Shown: positions 55,952-64,000 of the stretch, one piece after another
How the letters are laid out: each line of letters begins with the position of its first letter
Position numbering within the stretch: the first letter of the stretch is position 1
Assembly: GCA_041398745.1 (NCBI GenBank)
Contig: JAWKUB010000002.1
Location: forward strand, 806,001 to 870,000
DNA from: JACKHO01 sp041398745
Lineage (GTDB): Bacteria > Planctomycetota > Planctomycetia > Planctomycetales > Planctomycetaceae
DNA: 64,000 bases
Direction: 5' to 3'
Position numbers and translations under genes: made by a program
The notes under the pieces: generated by a model
The model's database searches: none
The model's input: only the letters and a program-made list of their open reading frames with translations
Told to the model about the DNA's origin: nothing

Positions 55952-57457
55952 ATGCGCTACGTGTTGTCATTGGACCAGGGAACCACGTCCAGTCGGTCGA
56001 TGGTGTTCAACGAGCAGGCTGTGCCCGTTTGTCAGGCGCAGCAGGAGTTCCCCCAAATTTACCCTTCGCCGGGACACGTGGAACACAATCCCGAGGAGAT
56101 TTGGAGCTCCCAGTATGCGACGGCAAAGGCGGCCATTGCCGACTGCAAATCACCGGAGTCCATTGCCGCAATTGGTATTGCCAATCAGCGCGAGACCGTT
56201 GTTCTGTGGGATCGCAAAACGGGTAACCCGGTAGCGAATGCTATCGTCTGGCAAAGTCGGATTACGGCCCCGCAGTGTCGCGACTTGAAAAAGCAGGGAA
56301 TCGAGCCCACTGTCAAAGAAAAGACTGGCCTGCTGCTCGATCCTTATTTCTCTGCGACGAAAATCGCTCATCTCCTTGATTCCATTACGGGGTTGCGGGA
56401 GCGTGCGGAACGTGGTGAAATCCTGTTCGGCACAATCGACTCGTTTCTCATCTGGCGACTGACTGGCGGTCGGGTTCACGCGACCGACGTCACGAACGCG
56501 TCCCGCACCCTGTTGTTCAACATTCACACGCTGCAGTGGGATGACGAACTGCTCGAAATCTTCTCCATTCCCAAGGCTATCCTTCCCGAAGTGCGACCAA
56601 CAAACGGCGATTTCGGCGAAACGGCCGCCGAGTTGTTTGGGCGTTCCATTCCCATTCGTGCCGCCGCGGGCGATCAGCAGGCCGCTACGTTTGGACAGGG
56701 CTGCTTCGCGCCGGGAACCGCCAAGAACACCTACGGGACCGGCTGCTTCATGGTCTGGAATACGGGTGCGACGCCTGTTCCTTCTCAGCACGGGTTGTTA
56801 ACCACCATTGGCTGGCAGGTTGATGGCAAAACCACGTACTGCCTGGAAGGTTCTATTTTCGTCGCCGGTGCCGCCATCCAGTGGCTACGTGATGGATTAG
56901 GGATCATTGAAACCTCGGCGGAAGTGGAAGAACTGGCCGCTCAAGTGGAGTCGAGCGAGGGCGTTTATCTGGTGCCGGCGTTTGTTGGACTTGGGGCTCC
57001 CTACTGGGATGCCAACGCACGCGGAATGTTGATTGGGATTACGCGCGGCACAACCAAGGCGCACATTGCCCGAGCGGCGGTTGATTCCATGGCGTATCAA
57101 TCTGCGGAGCTGCTCGAAGCGATGCGGCAAGACACGGGAATCGAACTTGCCGAATTGCGGGTTGATGGTGGCGCCACGCAGAATAATGCGTTACTGGAAT
57201 TTCAGGCGGACTTGCTCGGGGTCTCGGTAGTGCGTCCGAAGGTCCACGAAACAACGGCGCTCGGCGTGGCCTGGCTGGCTGGGTTGGCGAGTGGTGTCTG
57301 GTCCAGTCAGCACGAGCTGGCAGCCCTTCCGCTGGTTGATCGAACATTCACTCCTCAGATTTCCAACGAGTCTCGCCAGAAACTCATGGCCGACTGGAAA
57401 CGTGCTGTCAGCCGGTGTCGCAACTGGATCGATGATGAAGCCCCAACTGAAAACTGA
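55952..57457 (+). CDS. glpK: glycerol kinase
   Basis: GlpK phosphorylates glycerol to glycerol 3-phosphate. The 501-residue FGGY-family protein shows the N-terminal phosphate motif LSLDQGTTSSRSMVF, AIGIANQRETVVLWD with the catalytic acid region, GTIDSFLIWRLTGG, and LRVDGGATQNNALLEFQADLLG at the C-terminal ATP site. The start at 55952 fits the family N-terminus and has GGAAAG upstream. A calcineurin-like phosphatase gene follows 17 bases later, probably in the same operon. Confidence 0.97.
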   Translation: MRYVLSLDQGTTSSRSMVFNEQAVPVCQAQQEFPQIYPSPGHVEHNPEEIWSSQYATAKAAIADCKSPESIAAIGIANQRETVVLWDRKTGNPVANAIVWQSRITAPQCRDLKKQGIEPTVKEKTGLLLDPYFSATKIAHLLDSITGLRERAERGEILFGTIDSFLIWRLTGGRVHATDVTNASRTLLFNIHTLQWDDELLEIFSIPKAILPEVRPTNGDFGETAAELFGRSIPIRAAAGDQQAATFGQGCFAPGTAKNTYGTGCFMVWNTGATPVPSQHGLLTTIGWQVDGKTTYCLEGSIFVAGAAIQWLRDGLGIIETSAEVEELAAQVESSEGVYLVPAFVGLGAPYWDANARGMLIGITRGTTKAHIARAAVDSMAYQSAELLEAMRQDTGIELAELRVDGGATQNNALLEFQADLLGVSVVRPKVHETTALGVAWLAGLASGVWSSQHELAALPLVDRTFTPQISNESRQKLMADWKRAVSRCRNWIDDEAPTEN

Positions 57458-57474
57458 GTAAGTAAAGTTCCCTC

Positions 57475-58158
57475 ATGCGTACTTTGGCCATTGGTGATAT
57501 CCACGGTTGTCTCCGTTCCCTGGAACGGTTGGCGGAATTCGTTCCGTTCGAGCCAGACGACCAAATCGTGACCCTCGGCGACTATGTCGACCGCGGCCCC
57601 GACTCGAAGGGTGTCGTCGACTGGGTGATCGAGCGAACCCTGGAAGGTCGGTGTACGCCTCTAATGGGTAACCACGAGTTGATGATGCTGGAGGCCCTGG
57701 CCGGCCGCATGCCAATGCATCAGTGGTTGGGATATGGTGGACGGGAGACGCTGGCATCGTATGCCCAACGTGGTCGCACCCCGCATCCCGACTGCGTAAC
57801 GGAATCGCATTTGTTTTTCATGTCGCGTCAGTTGCGTCGTATTTACGAAACTGAAACTCACATTTTTGCTCACGCGTTTGTCGAGTCACAAATTCCCGCC
57901 GAGGACCAGCCCGAGTGGTCGCTTTTCTGGGATCGCTGCGACCACATGCAGCCCCACTATTCAGGGAAGACCGTCGTCGTGGGGCATACGGCGCAGAAGT
58001 CGGGAGAACCGCTCAACGCAGGGCACTTCATCTGCATCGACACCTGGGTTTACGGCAATGGCTGGCTGACCTGCCTCGATGTGGAGAGCGGCCAGTACTG
58101 GCAGGCGAACGAAAAGGGGGAAACCCGCACCGACTGGCTGGTCGCTCCAGAAGGGTGA
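57475..58158 (+). CDS. calcineurin-like Ser/Thr protein phosphatase family protein
   Basis: This 227-residue metallophosphoesterase has all five phosphoesterase blocks: GDIHG, GDYVDRG, GNHE, and H residues in the segments THIFAHAFV and VVGHTAQKSGEPLNAGHF. They bind two metal ions. Family members act as bacterial protein phosphatases or hydrolyse bis-nucleosyl polyphosphates. It lies 17 bases after glpK, so a link to glycerol metabolism or kinase signalling is possible but unproven. Confidence 0.9.
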   Translation: MRTLAIGDIHGCLRSLERLAEFVPFEPDDQIVTLGDYVDRGPDSKGVVDWVIERTLEGRCTPLMGNHELMMLEALAGRMPMHQWLGYGGRETLASYAQRGRTPHPDCVTESHLFFMSRQLRRIYETETHIFAHAFVESQIPAEDQPEWSLFWDRCDHMQPHYSGKTVVVGHTAQKSGEPLNAGHFICIDTWVYGNGWLTCLDVESGQYWQANEKGETRTDWLVAPEG

Positions 58159-58212
58159 TTCGACTTGCGTAGTCGTAATCACTGCTACAGTCCGACTTGT
58201 CGTATCAGTCTT

Positions 58213-58352
58213 GTAGGGTGTGTGCAGTAAGTCGCCGCACTATGGTGGGTTACGTCCGCGAATCAGGCGTCACACAATCGTCACGCTGTTGTTCGCGTTG
58301 TACGACTTGCGTAACGCACCATCACGGTTCACGCGGACTTCATCCACCCTAC
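58213..58352. repeat. palindromic GTAGGGTG-bounded element
   Basis: The stretch begins GTAGGGTG and ends CACCCTAC. The left arm (58,213-58,254) and right arm (58,310-58,352) pair imperfectly over about 40 bases, with shared GATGGTGNGTTACG-like core sequence. No open reading frame is present. The layout resembles a miniature inverted-repeat or REP-like element that can fold into a long hairpin. Confidence 0.6.
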
Positions 58353-58496
58353 GAATAATACTCGCGCCAACCGATTCTGGCATTGTCAGCAGCACTTCAT
58401 CTGAATTCAGGGCACGGAAACTGCTTGCGGTCGTGTCCGCACCATCTACAATGGGGCTCTTGCAATTTGTCTGTTCCCCATTGGGAAAACCGCGTT

Positions 58497-58796
58497 ATGG
58501 CTACCGAAATTGAATTGATCGACGCCCTCAAAGAAGTCATCGACCCTGAGTTGATGGTCAACATTGTTGACTTGGGACTCATTTACGATGTCGCTCAGGA
58601 GGAAGGCGTTGTAAAGGTGGACATGACACTCACCAGTCCCACCTGTCCCGCAGGACCGCAAATTATTCAGCAGTCGAAAATGGCGCTGGAACGATTGGCG
58701 GATGTGGAGACGGCTCAAATCCGACTCGTCATGTCGCCTCCCTGGTCCCCCGACCGTATGACAGACGACGCACGCGATCAACTGGGCATTTTCTAG
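58497..58796 (+). CDS. SufT/MIP18-family (DUF59) iron-sulfur assembly protein
   Basis: This 99-residue protein belongs to the DUF59/MIP18 family: LIDALKEVIDPELMVNIVDLGLIYDV, then TLTSPTCPAGPQI with the conserved cysteine, and a C-terminal SPPWSPDRM motif. Family members help build or target iron-sulfur clusters. The ATG at 58497 follows a long stretch without a gene. Direction and spacing give no partner; the PLP enzyme begins about 170 bases downstream. Confidence 0.9.
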   Translation: MATEIELIDALKEVIDPELMVNIVDLGLIYDVAQEEGVVKVDMTLTSPTCPAGPQIIQQSKMALERLADVETAQIRLVMSPPWSPDRMTDDARDQLGIF

Positions 58797-58968
58797 TCTG
58801 GCAATCAAGAAGTGTTGGGCACGCTCGACTTCGGTGCAGGCGAATGGTTTTTGTAGTCTGATCAGGCTGGTCGGGCATTTCGTTTTGACAGCGTTGTTGC
58901 GGACGGCAGCGGTGTCGCAAGAGTTGGTCTCAGACCACAATTAAAAAGAAGTTTCATCGGATTCGCTC

Positions 58969-60108
58969 ATGCACTTCGAAACCCGCTGTGTCCATACTGG
59001 TGTCGACAAAGACAAGACATTCAACAGCTGCATTACTCCTATTTATCCGTCGTCGACGTTCTACTGGGACGACCTTAAAACGCACCGCGGATTCGATTAC
59101 ACACGCAGCGGGAATCCCACACGTCGTGCGCTGGAAGAAAATCTCGCGGCGCTGGAAGGGGGCCTCGATTGTCGTGCCACGTCAACCGGCATGTCGGCCA
59201 TCGTGTCGGCCATGCAGTTGTTCAAGCCGGGTGATCACATCATCACGGGGCACGACATTTACGGCGGTACCTACCGACTGTTCGATGATTTGCTGGCCGG
59301 GCAGGGGATTCGTTTCTCATTTGTCGACATGGGGAATCCCGAAGAAGTCCGGGCAGCTGTGACACCAGAGACCAAAGGGATTTGGATTGAAACGCCGAGC
59401 AATCCTCTGCTGAATCTCATTGATGTTGAAGCCATGGTTGCAATTGCCAGGGAGCACAACCTCATCAGCATTGCCGACAATACGTTCCTGTCGCCGTACC
59501 TGCAGAATCCCATCAGCATGGGAGTTGACGTTGTGGTCCACTCGACGACGAAGTATTTGAATGGACACTCCGATGTCGTGGGCGGTGCGGTCATTACGAC
59601 CACCAAGGAACATGCCGACCGCATGTATTACATCGTAAACGCAATGGGGCTGGGCTGTTCACCGTTCGATGCCTGGCTGGTTTTGCGTGGAATCAAGACT
59701 CTTGGTCCTCGTATGGAAGCTCATCAGCGGAATGCCATGGCACTGGCTGAAATGATGGACGCACATCCTGCCGTGGACCGTGTGTACTACCCTGGTTTGC
59801 CGACGCATCCTCAGCATGAGTTGGCGAAACGTCAGCAGCGGGGATTCGGTGCCATGCTCAGCTTCGACGTGAAGGGTGATGCCAGCGACGCCGAACGTGT
59901 CATGACGAGCTTCAAAGTCTTCCAACTTGCGGAATCGCTCGGCGGTGTGGAATCACTCATCGAATATCCTGAAACGATGAGCCACGCCTCAATTTCCTTG
60001 GAAGCGCGTCGCAAGGCGGGCATCAGTGATCGAACCATTCGTGTCTCGGTGGGAATTGAACACACCGCTGACCTCATTGCAGATATGAAACAGGCTCTGG
60101 AAGGGTAA
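58969..60108 (+). CDS. Cys/Met-metabolism PLP-dependent enzyme (cystathionine synthase/lyase)
   Basis: This 379-residue fold-type I PLP enzyme is of the MetB/MetC/CGL family. Landmarks are the N-terminal HTGVDKDKTFNSCITPIYPSST region, the PLP-contact Tyr and Arg in YTRSGNPTRRALEENLAALEG, SNPLLNLIDVEA, IADNTFLSPYLQNPI and the Schiff-base lysine in HSTTKYLNGHSDVVGG. It acts in transsulfuration or methionine synthesis, and the synthase and lyase members cannot be told apart by eye. The serine hydrolase follows after eight bases. Confidence 0.93.
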   Translation: MHFETRCVHTGVDKDKTFNSCITPIYPSSTFYWDDLKTHRGFDYTRSGNPTRRALEENLAALEGGLDCRATSTGMSAIVSAMQLFKPGDHIITGHDIYGGTYRLFDDLLAGQGIRFSFVDMGNPEEVRAAVTPETKGIWIETPSNPLLNLIDVEAMVAIAREHNLISIADNTFLSPYLQNPISMGVDVVVHSTTKYLNGHSDVVGGAVITTTKEHADRMYYIVNAMGLGCSPFDAWLVLRGIKTLGPRMEAHQRNAMALAEMMDAHPAVDRVYYPGLPTHPQHELAKRQQRGFGAMLSFDVKGDASDAERVMTSFKVFQLAESLGGVESLIEYPETMSHASISLEARRKAGISDRTIRVSVGIEHTADLIADMKQALEG

Positions 60109-60115
60109 AACGCTT

Positions 60116-61297
60116 ATGCGATTCCTCTGGCAATGGTGGGTATGCGTCATTTGCATTGGTGTCGTTCCGGCGACACTGATTGCTGATGAAGTCACTGATC
60201 TGGGCGTCAGTACCCAACGCTTGGCCGCCATTGAACGTGTGGTGCAGCAGGGAATTGACCGGGGAGAAATGCCGGGCGCTGTGGTGCTGGTGAAGTACAA
60301 AGGTAGGAACATCTACCATCGGGCGTTTGGTATGCGGCAGGTGGAGCCGCAGCCGGAATCGATGACGCTCGACACGGTTTTCGATCTCGCCTCACTGACG
60401 AAACCGGTGGCGACAGCAAGCTGCATTCATATGCTCCTCGAAGAAGGACGCATTGGGCTCGATGATCCCATCGCCAAATGGATTCCAGAGTTCGGGCAGA
60501 ACGGCAAGTCAGAGGTGACGGTGCGTCACCTGCTGGTGCATCAGGGCGGCCTCATTCCAGACAATTCGATTGCCGACTACGACAGCGGTCGAGGTGTGTC
60601 ATTCCAACGTATTCATGAACTGTCGCTGCGCAGCCCGCCTGGAGAGAACTTCGCCTACAGCGATGTCGGCTTCCTGGTGCTCGGTGAACTCGTGGAAAAA
60701 GTCACTGGAGAGTCGCTCAATGTGTATGCCGAGCGACGAGTTTTCGCACCACTCAAAATGAACGACACGGGGTACACGCCCGGTGAAGAACTGGTGTCTC
60801 GCATTGCCCCGACGGAAAAACGCGAGGGAAACTGGATTCGCGGTGATGTCCATGATCCCCGAGCCTTCCTGCTGGATGGCGTTGCGGGACACGCCGGGCT
60901 GTTCAGTACGGCGGCTGATTTAGGTCGATACGGTCAAATGCTTGTGCAGCACGGCGAATTTGACGGACAACGGATTTTCTCGAAAACGACCGTCGAACAC
61001 ATTTTCGCGCCGCAGGAAGTTTCGTCCGGGTTGCGTTCCCTCGGCTGGGACAAGGACTCGCCGTATTCATCGAATCGTGGCGACCTCTTAAGTCCCAGTG
61101 CGATTGGACATGGAGGATTCACTGGTACCGCGATGTGGATCGACCCCGAACAGGAACTCGTGCTGGTCTTTCTGTCGAGTCGACTTCATCCCGACGGCAA
61201 AGGGAGCGTTAACTCGCTGATTGGTCGCGTGTTCACTCTGGCTGCCGCGGCGCTGCCATCCCCCACAGAAGCGAGCCCATCAAAATCCGTTGATTGA
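60116..61297 (+). CDS. class C beta-lactamase-fold serine hydrolase
   Basis: This 393-residue protein has a signal peptide (about 1-23) and a beta-lactamase-related fold. The nucleophile motif S-L-T-K lies in FDLASLTKPVATA, the Y-S-D second motif in NFAYSDVGFLVLGELVEK, and a G-H-G-G-F-T motif in GHGGFTGTAM. The last corresponds to the usual KTG triad. Members include esterases, D-aminopeptidases and beta-lactamases. It follows the PLP enzyme by eight bases on the same strand. Its activity cannot be predicted. Confidence 0.88.
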   Translation: MRFLWQWWVCVICIGVVPATLIADEVTDLGVSTQRLAAIERVVQQGIDRGEMPGAVVLVKYKGRNIYHRAFGMRQVEPQPESMTLDTVFDLASLTKPVATASCIHMLLEEGRIGLDDPIAKWIPEFGQNGKSEVTVRHLLVHQGGLIPDNSIADYDSGRGVSFQRIHELSLRSPPGENFAYSDVGFLVLGELVEKVTGESLNVYAERRVFAPLKMNDTGYTPGEELVSRIAPTEKREGNWIRGDVHDPRAFLLDGVAGHAGLFSTAADLGRYGQMLVQHGEFDGQRIFSKTTVEHIFAPQEVSSGLRSLGWDKDSPYSSNRGDLLSPSAIGHGGFTGTAMWIDPEQELVLVFLSSRLHPDGKGSVNSLIGRVFTLAAAALPSPTEASPSKSVD

Positions 61298-61357
61298 AGC
61301 TCGCGCAGACTCTTGTCAGACTGAAGAGCGAAATACTTTGGAACAGGACGAGAGACC

Positions 61358-62332
61358 ATGGCGGAGCGCTTTGTAGATATTGATGGCATTCGATTGCACC
61401 TCGGACATCCCGACACCTCCCGCGGTGAATGGATTGGCCAGGAAGAGGTGCTGAAGCAACTGCTGGCCTGCTGGCTGGTGGTCGACATCAAAGACATGCC
61501 GCTCACGCCGCGCCTCGTCGGTGCTCCCGGCATTGGCAAGACCACGCTTGGCATGGCGGGTGCCCGGGCGCGGGAACAGGAACTCTACATTTACCAGTGC
61601 ACCGCCGACACGCGTCCCGAAGATTTGCTGGTCACGCCCGTTCTGGCGGACAGCGGCAAAATTCAATACCAGGCGTCGCCGCTCGTTACGGCGATGATTC
61701 GCGGCGGTATTTGCGTGCTCGATGAAGGGAACCGGATGAATGAAAAGTCGTGGGCCTCGCTGGCTCCACTGCTGGATCATCGCCGGTATGTCGAGTCGAT
61801 TGTGGCGGGGATTACCATTCAGGCGCATCCCGATTTCCGCTGTGCCGTCACCATGAACGAAGATGATTCCACCTTCGAAATCCCCGATTATATTCTCTCA
61901 CGACTGCAACCGACGCTGACGCTCGGCTTCCCGTCGCGCAAGGATGAAATGCAAATCCTGAAGTATCACCTGCCGTTTGCTGATGTGGAAATGTTGAACA
62001 TGACGGTCGAGTTCCTGCAGCAATCGCACGAATTGAAACTCGACTTCTCCACTCGCGACGGAATCAACGTCTTGCGATACGCGCTGAAACGCATTGCCGC
62101 CGATCCCAGTCATCCGTTGGGAAAAGACCGCGCGTGGCAGGAGAGTCTTCAGGCCTGCCTCGGCGATGACGCCCTCGATTTACAGTCCGCCGCGCAGCGA
62201 AAGCGTCAGTCACTGGGTGGCAACACACTCCCCATGGGACTCGGAGACTTCTTCTTCAATCCCGACAGTCCGCTGCATCCCGACATGGATGAAGACGACG
62301 ACTATGATGAAGAGGATGACGACGAGTTTTAG
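61358..62332 (+). CDS. MoxR-like AAA+ ATPase with acidic tail
   Basis: This 324-residue protein has an AAA_5/MoxR-like core: Walker A G55-A-P-G-I-G-K-T62, Walker B in GICVLDEGNRMNEKSW, and the sensor region in FRCAVTMNEDDSTFEIPD. The C-terminus ends in a highly acidic tail (DEDDDYDEEDDDEF) after a low-complexity stretch. No von Willebrand factor A partner is adjacent. The tail may contact a basic partner or metal. It converges on the kinase gene with a 25-base gap. Confidence 0.88.
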   Translation: MAERFVDIDGIRLHLGHPDTSRGEWIGQEEVLKQLLACWLVVDIKDMPLTPRLVGAPGIGKTTLGMAGARAREQELYIYQCTADTRPEDLLVTPVLADSGKIQYQASPLVTAMIRGGICVLDEGNRMNEKSWASLAPLLDHRRYVESIVAGITIQAHPDFRCAVTMNEDDSTFEIPDYILSRLQPTLTLGFPSRKDEMQILKYHLPFADVEMLNMTVEFLQQSHELKLDFSTRDGINVLRYALKRIAADPSHPLGKDRAWQESLQACLGDDALDLQSAAQRKRQSLGGNTLPMGLGDFFFNPDSPLHPDMDEDDDYDEEDDDEF

Positions 62333-62357
62333 TTCATCGCCGCGCTGAACCAGTGCA

Positions 62358-63248
62358 CTAGCCATCGGCCATCAGGCCTAGCCGTTTCGCTGCCTCATAG
62401 AACTCATCCAGCATGCGCCGCATGTTTCTCCAGCGGCGGCTGGGGTCCCGTTCCATGCCGGTCATAATGGCCTGGGCAATTTGTGGATCCAGGTCCGGTT
62501 TGAATTCCAACACTTCGTGTGGCGGCTTGTTGACGTGCTGCAACACGCTTTCCATGGTATCTGCAGAGGGCCAGGGAAGCCGATTGGTGAACATTTCAAA
62601 ACAGGTGACGGCGTACGAAAACATGTCGATTTTCGTGTCGGTCGCCTGCCGCATAATGAGTTCGGGAGCCATGTAGTTGGCAGTGCCTGTGCGATTCCCA
62701 GGCTTTCTAAACTCAGGCGTATTGGGAACCATGAGACCGAAGTCGATGAGTTTGACGACGTCTTCATTCGACACAATGGCATTCCGCGGGCACAGGTCGC
62801 GATGAATCCATTCATTGCGGTGCAGATAGTCGAGCGCCTCACCCAACTGAATACAGTAGTTGAGGCAGTTCATTTGCATCCGCTCGTTTTGCAAGTCAAC
62901 GAGGTAGCTGAGACTCACGCCATCGACGTATTCCATGACGAGAAATTCTTCGTTGTCCGTCGTAATGCCGTGCTCGGTGGTTTTGACAATGTTGGGGTGG
63001 TCCAACACTACGGCAATTTGGCCTTCAGCAGGCTTGTTCATTCCGACAAAACGGGAATTCAGCCGCGCCAGCTTGGCCTTGTCGAGAACTTTCACGGCAC
63101 AAGGGCGACCGGTCATGTTGTCAACCGCCCGCCAGACCTTGGACATACTGCCCTGCCCGATGCGATTCTTCAACTCGAATCGCTTTTCGAGATCGACCTT
63201 TTCAACTTTCGGGCCACTCTTCCCAAACCACTTCTTCAGGAAGTCCAT
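62358..63248 (-). CDS. Ser/Thr protein kinase (eukaryotic-like), soluble
   Basis: This 296-residue kinase is little more than a catalytic domain. G-Q-G-S-M-S-K-V lies at about 31-38, the lysine is K53 (CAVKVLD), the HRD motif is 149-151 with N156, and D169-F-G171 begins the activation segment. There is no membrane span, PASTA or other sensor domain. It starts 18 bases after the accD stop on the same strand, so the two are probably co-transcribed. Its target is unknown. Confidence 0.92.
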   Translation of the reverse strand: MDFLKKWFGKSGPKVEKVDLEKRFELKNRIGQGSMSKVWRAVDNMTGRPCAVKVLDKAKLARLNSRFVGMNKPAEGQIAVVLDHPNIVKTTEHGITTDNEEFLVMEYVDGVSLSYLVDLQNERMQMNCLNYCIQLGEALDYLHRNEWIHRDLCPRNAIVSNEDVVKLIDFGLMVPNTPEFRKPGNRTGTANYMAPELIMRQATDTKIDMFSYAVTCFEMFTNRLPWPSADTMESVLQHVNKPPHEVLEFKPDLDPQIAQAIMTGMERDPSRRWRNMRRMLDEFYEAAKRLGLMADG

Positions 63249-63266
63249 GGTACCTCCTCGAACAGG

Positions 63267-64000
63267 CTATCGCGTGCAGTAGTCAATGATGCGCGCAATT
63301 TCGTTTCGTAAATCGGGTCTTGCAACAATACGGTCTACAAAGCCATGAGCAAGCAGAAATTCGCTTGTTTGAAACTCATCGGGCAGGGGCTCCTTGACTG
63401 TTGCCTGAACCACGCGAGGTCCCGCAAATCCAATCAATGCCTTTGGTTCTGCAATAACGACATCACCCAGGGAGGCAAAACTGGCGGCTACTCCGCCCAT
63501 GGTGGGATTCGTGAGCACCGATATGAAGAGCCCGCCTGCCGAGTTGTAACGAGCGAGTGTTGCCGAGATTTTGCCCATTTGCATGAGCGAAAAAATCCCT
63601 TCATGCATGCGCGCTCCACCGCCAGATCCACTGACAATGACGACTGGAAGTTTGAGACGAGTTGCTTCTTCGACCGCTCGGGTCAACTTTTCACCGACGA
63701 CCGAACCCATGCTCCCCATGATGAAGGCGGAGTCGGTGAGCCCAAGAATAAGGGGACGCCCCTTCATGTATCCTTTACCGACAATGCAGGCATCCCGCAG
63801 GCCGGTCTTTTTCTGCTCATCGACAACGCGCTGTTTGTACGATTTCTTATCGCTGAAGCCCAGTGGGTCGACCGAGGTCAAATCGGCAAACCATTCCTCA
63901 AAGCTTTCCTCGTCCAGCAGTTGTGAAATACGGGCTTTGGCAGGCACGTAGAAATGGTGCTGGCACTCGGGGCACATGTGCAGCAGCTTTTCCATTTGCT
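63267..64000 (-). CDS. accD: acetyl-CoA carboxylase carboxyltransferase subunit beta (5' end cut by window edge)
   Basis: AccD with AccA transfers carboxyl to acetyl-CoA, the first step of fatty acid synthesis. The visible part has the second zinc-finger pair (MCPECQHHFYV), DIACIVGKGYMKGRPLILGL-like core sequence, VVIVSGSGGGARMHEGIFSLMQM and the C-terminal AHGFVDRIVARPDLRNEIARI. The reading frame continues without a stop to the window edge, so the first zinc pair lies outside. A Ser/Thr kinase gene follows 18 bases downstream. Confidence 0.94.
   Translation of the reverse strand, partial: QMEKLLHMCPECQHHFYVPAKARISQLLDEESFEEWFADLTSVDPLGFSDKKSYKQRVVDEQKKTGLRDACIVGKGYMKGRPLILGLTDSAFIMGSMGSVVGEKLTRAVEEATRLKLPVVIVSGSGGGARMHEGIFSLMQMGKISATLARYNSAGGLFISVLTNPTMGGVAASFASLGDVVIAEPKALIGFAGPRVVQATVKEPLPDEFQTSEFLLAHGFVDRIVARPDLRNEIARIIDYCTR

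Noticed and set aside
58159..58496. A small gene in this gap
   Set aside because: Open frames here follow the palindromic repeat and show no family or ribosome site. The repeat explains the sequence better.
62481..63311. Antisense frame of 276 codons across the kinase gene
   Set aside because: The kinase motifs on the other strand are unambiguous and this frame shows no family.

Overview
This window looks like chromosomal DNA from a planctomycete, probably of the order Planctomycetales. The evidence is the gene mix: two secreted sulfatases and a radical-SAM sulfatase-maturase-like protein, two tandem DUF1559 prepilin-like proteins, a Tat-exported Gfo/Idh/MocA oxidoreductase, an FG-GAP repeat protein, a sialate-esterase-like protein, an HTTM-domain protein, and many secreted proteins of unknown function. 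Lipid A synthesis (LpxB), type II fatty acid synthesis (FabI, AccD) and an FtsW/RodA-type protein point to a Gram-negative-type envelope with peptidoglycan. The genus cannot be fixed from the sequence alone.

Layout. 1-6.4 kb: a MerR-like regulator with a degenerate cobalamin-binding region, a small membrane protein, an exported oxidoreductase, LpxB, and a BlaI/BlaR1-type repressor-sensor pair. 6.6-14 kb: a secreted propeller-like protein, a di-haem cytochrome c peroxidase, a GT2-ArnT fusion glycosyltransferase, a sulfatase and a PSP1/RicT protein. 14-23 kb: FabI, a DUF900 hydrolase, then an OLD-family ATPase/TOPRIM nuclease gene split by an intact ISL3-family insertion sequence with perfect 8-bp target duplications. 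A haem protein, a secreted coiled-coil protein and an aldo/keto reductase follow. 23-35 kb: two unknown proteins, xylose isomerase, a DEAD-box helicase, an ABC-2 permease overlapping a CNNM/CorC-type protein, a DUF5060 glycoside-hydrolase-like protein behind recA, and a ROK kinase. 35-44 kb: TadA, an Rrf2 regulator next to a DUF3365 haem protein, an HD-GYP protein overlapping a ParA gene tail to tail, a TPR protein, FtsW/RodA, an FG-GAP protein and an esterase. 44-54 kb: two DUF1559 genes, an SUI1 factor, HTTM and partner, a sulfatase, a MoxR ATPase, GatC and a sigma-70 factor. 54-64 kb: the sulfatase maturase, glycerol kinase with a phosphatase, a palindromic repeat element, a SufT-like protein, a Cys/Met-metabolism PLP enzyme, a class C serine hydrolase, a second MoxR-like ATPase, a Ser/Thr kinase and AccD (cut by the window end).

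How it fits together. Most of the window is ordinary core and polysaccharide-degrading metabolism. The clearest accessory event is the IS insertion at 17,582-18,920. It separates the signature region from the Walker B segment of what would be a 570-residue OLD protein, a family that includes phage-defence nucleases. Removing the IS and one target copy restores the frame exactly, so the insertion looks recent. Other items worth a second look are the B12-motif-less MerR protein, the donor-synthase/ArnT fusion, the Rrf2-haem pair, repeat-rich DNA upstream of the sigma factor, and a GTAGGGTG-bounded palindromic element. I found no tRNA, rRNA or CRISPR array. I did not see a clear new multi-gene defence system.
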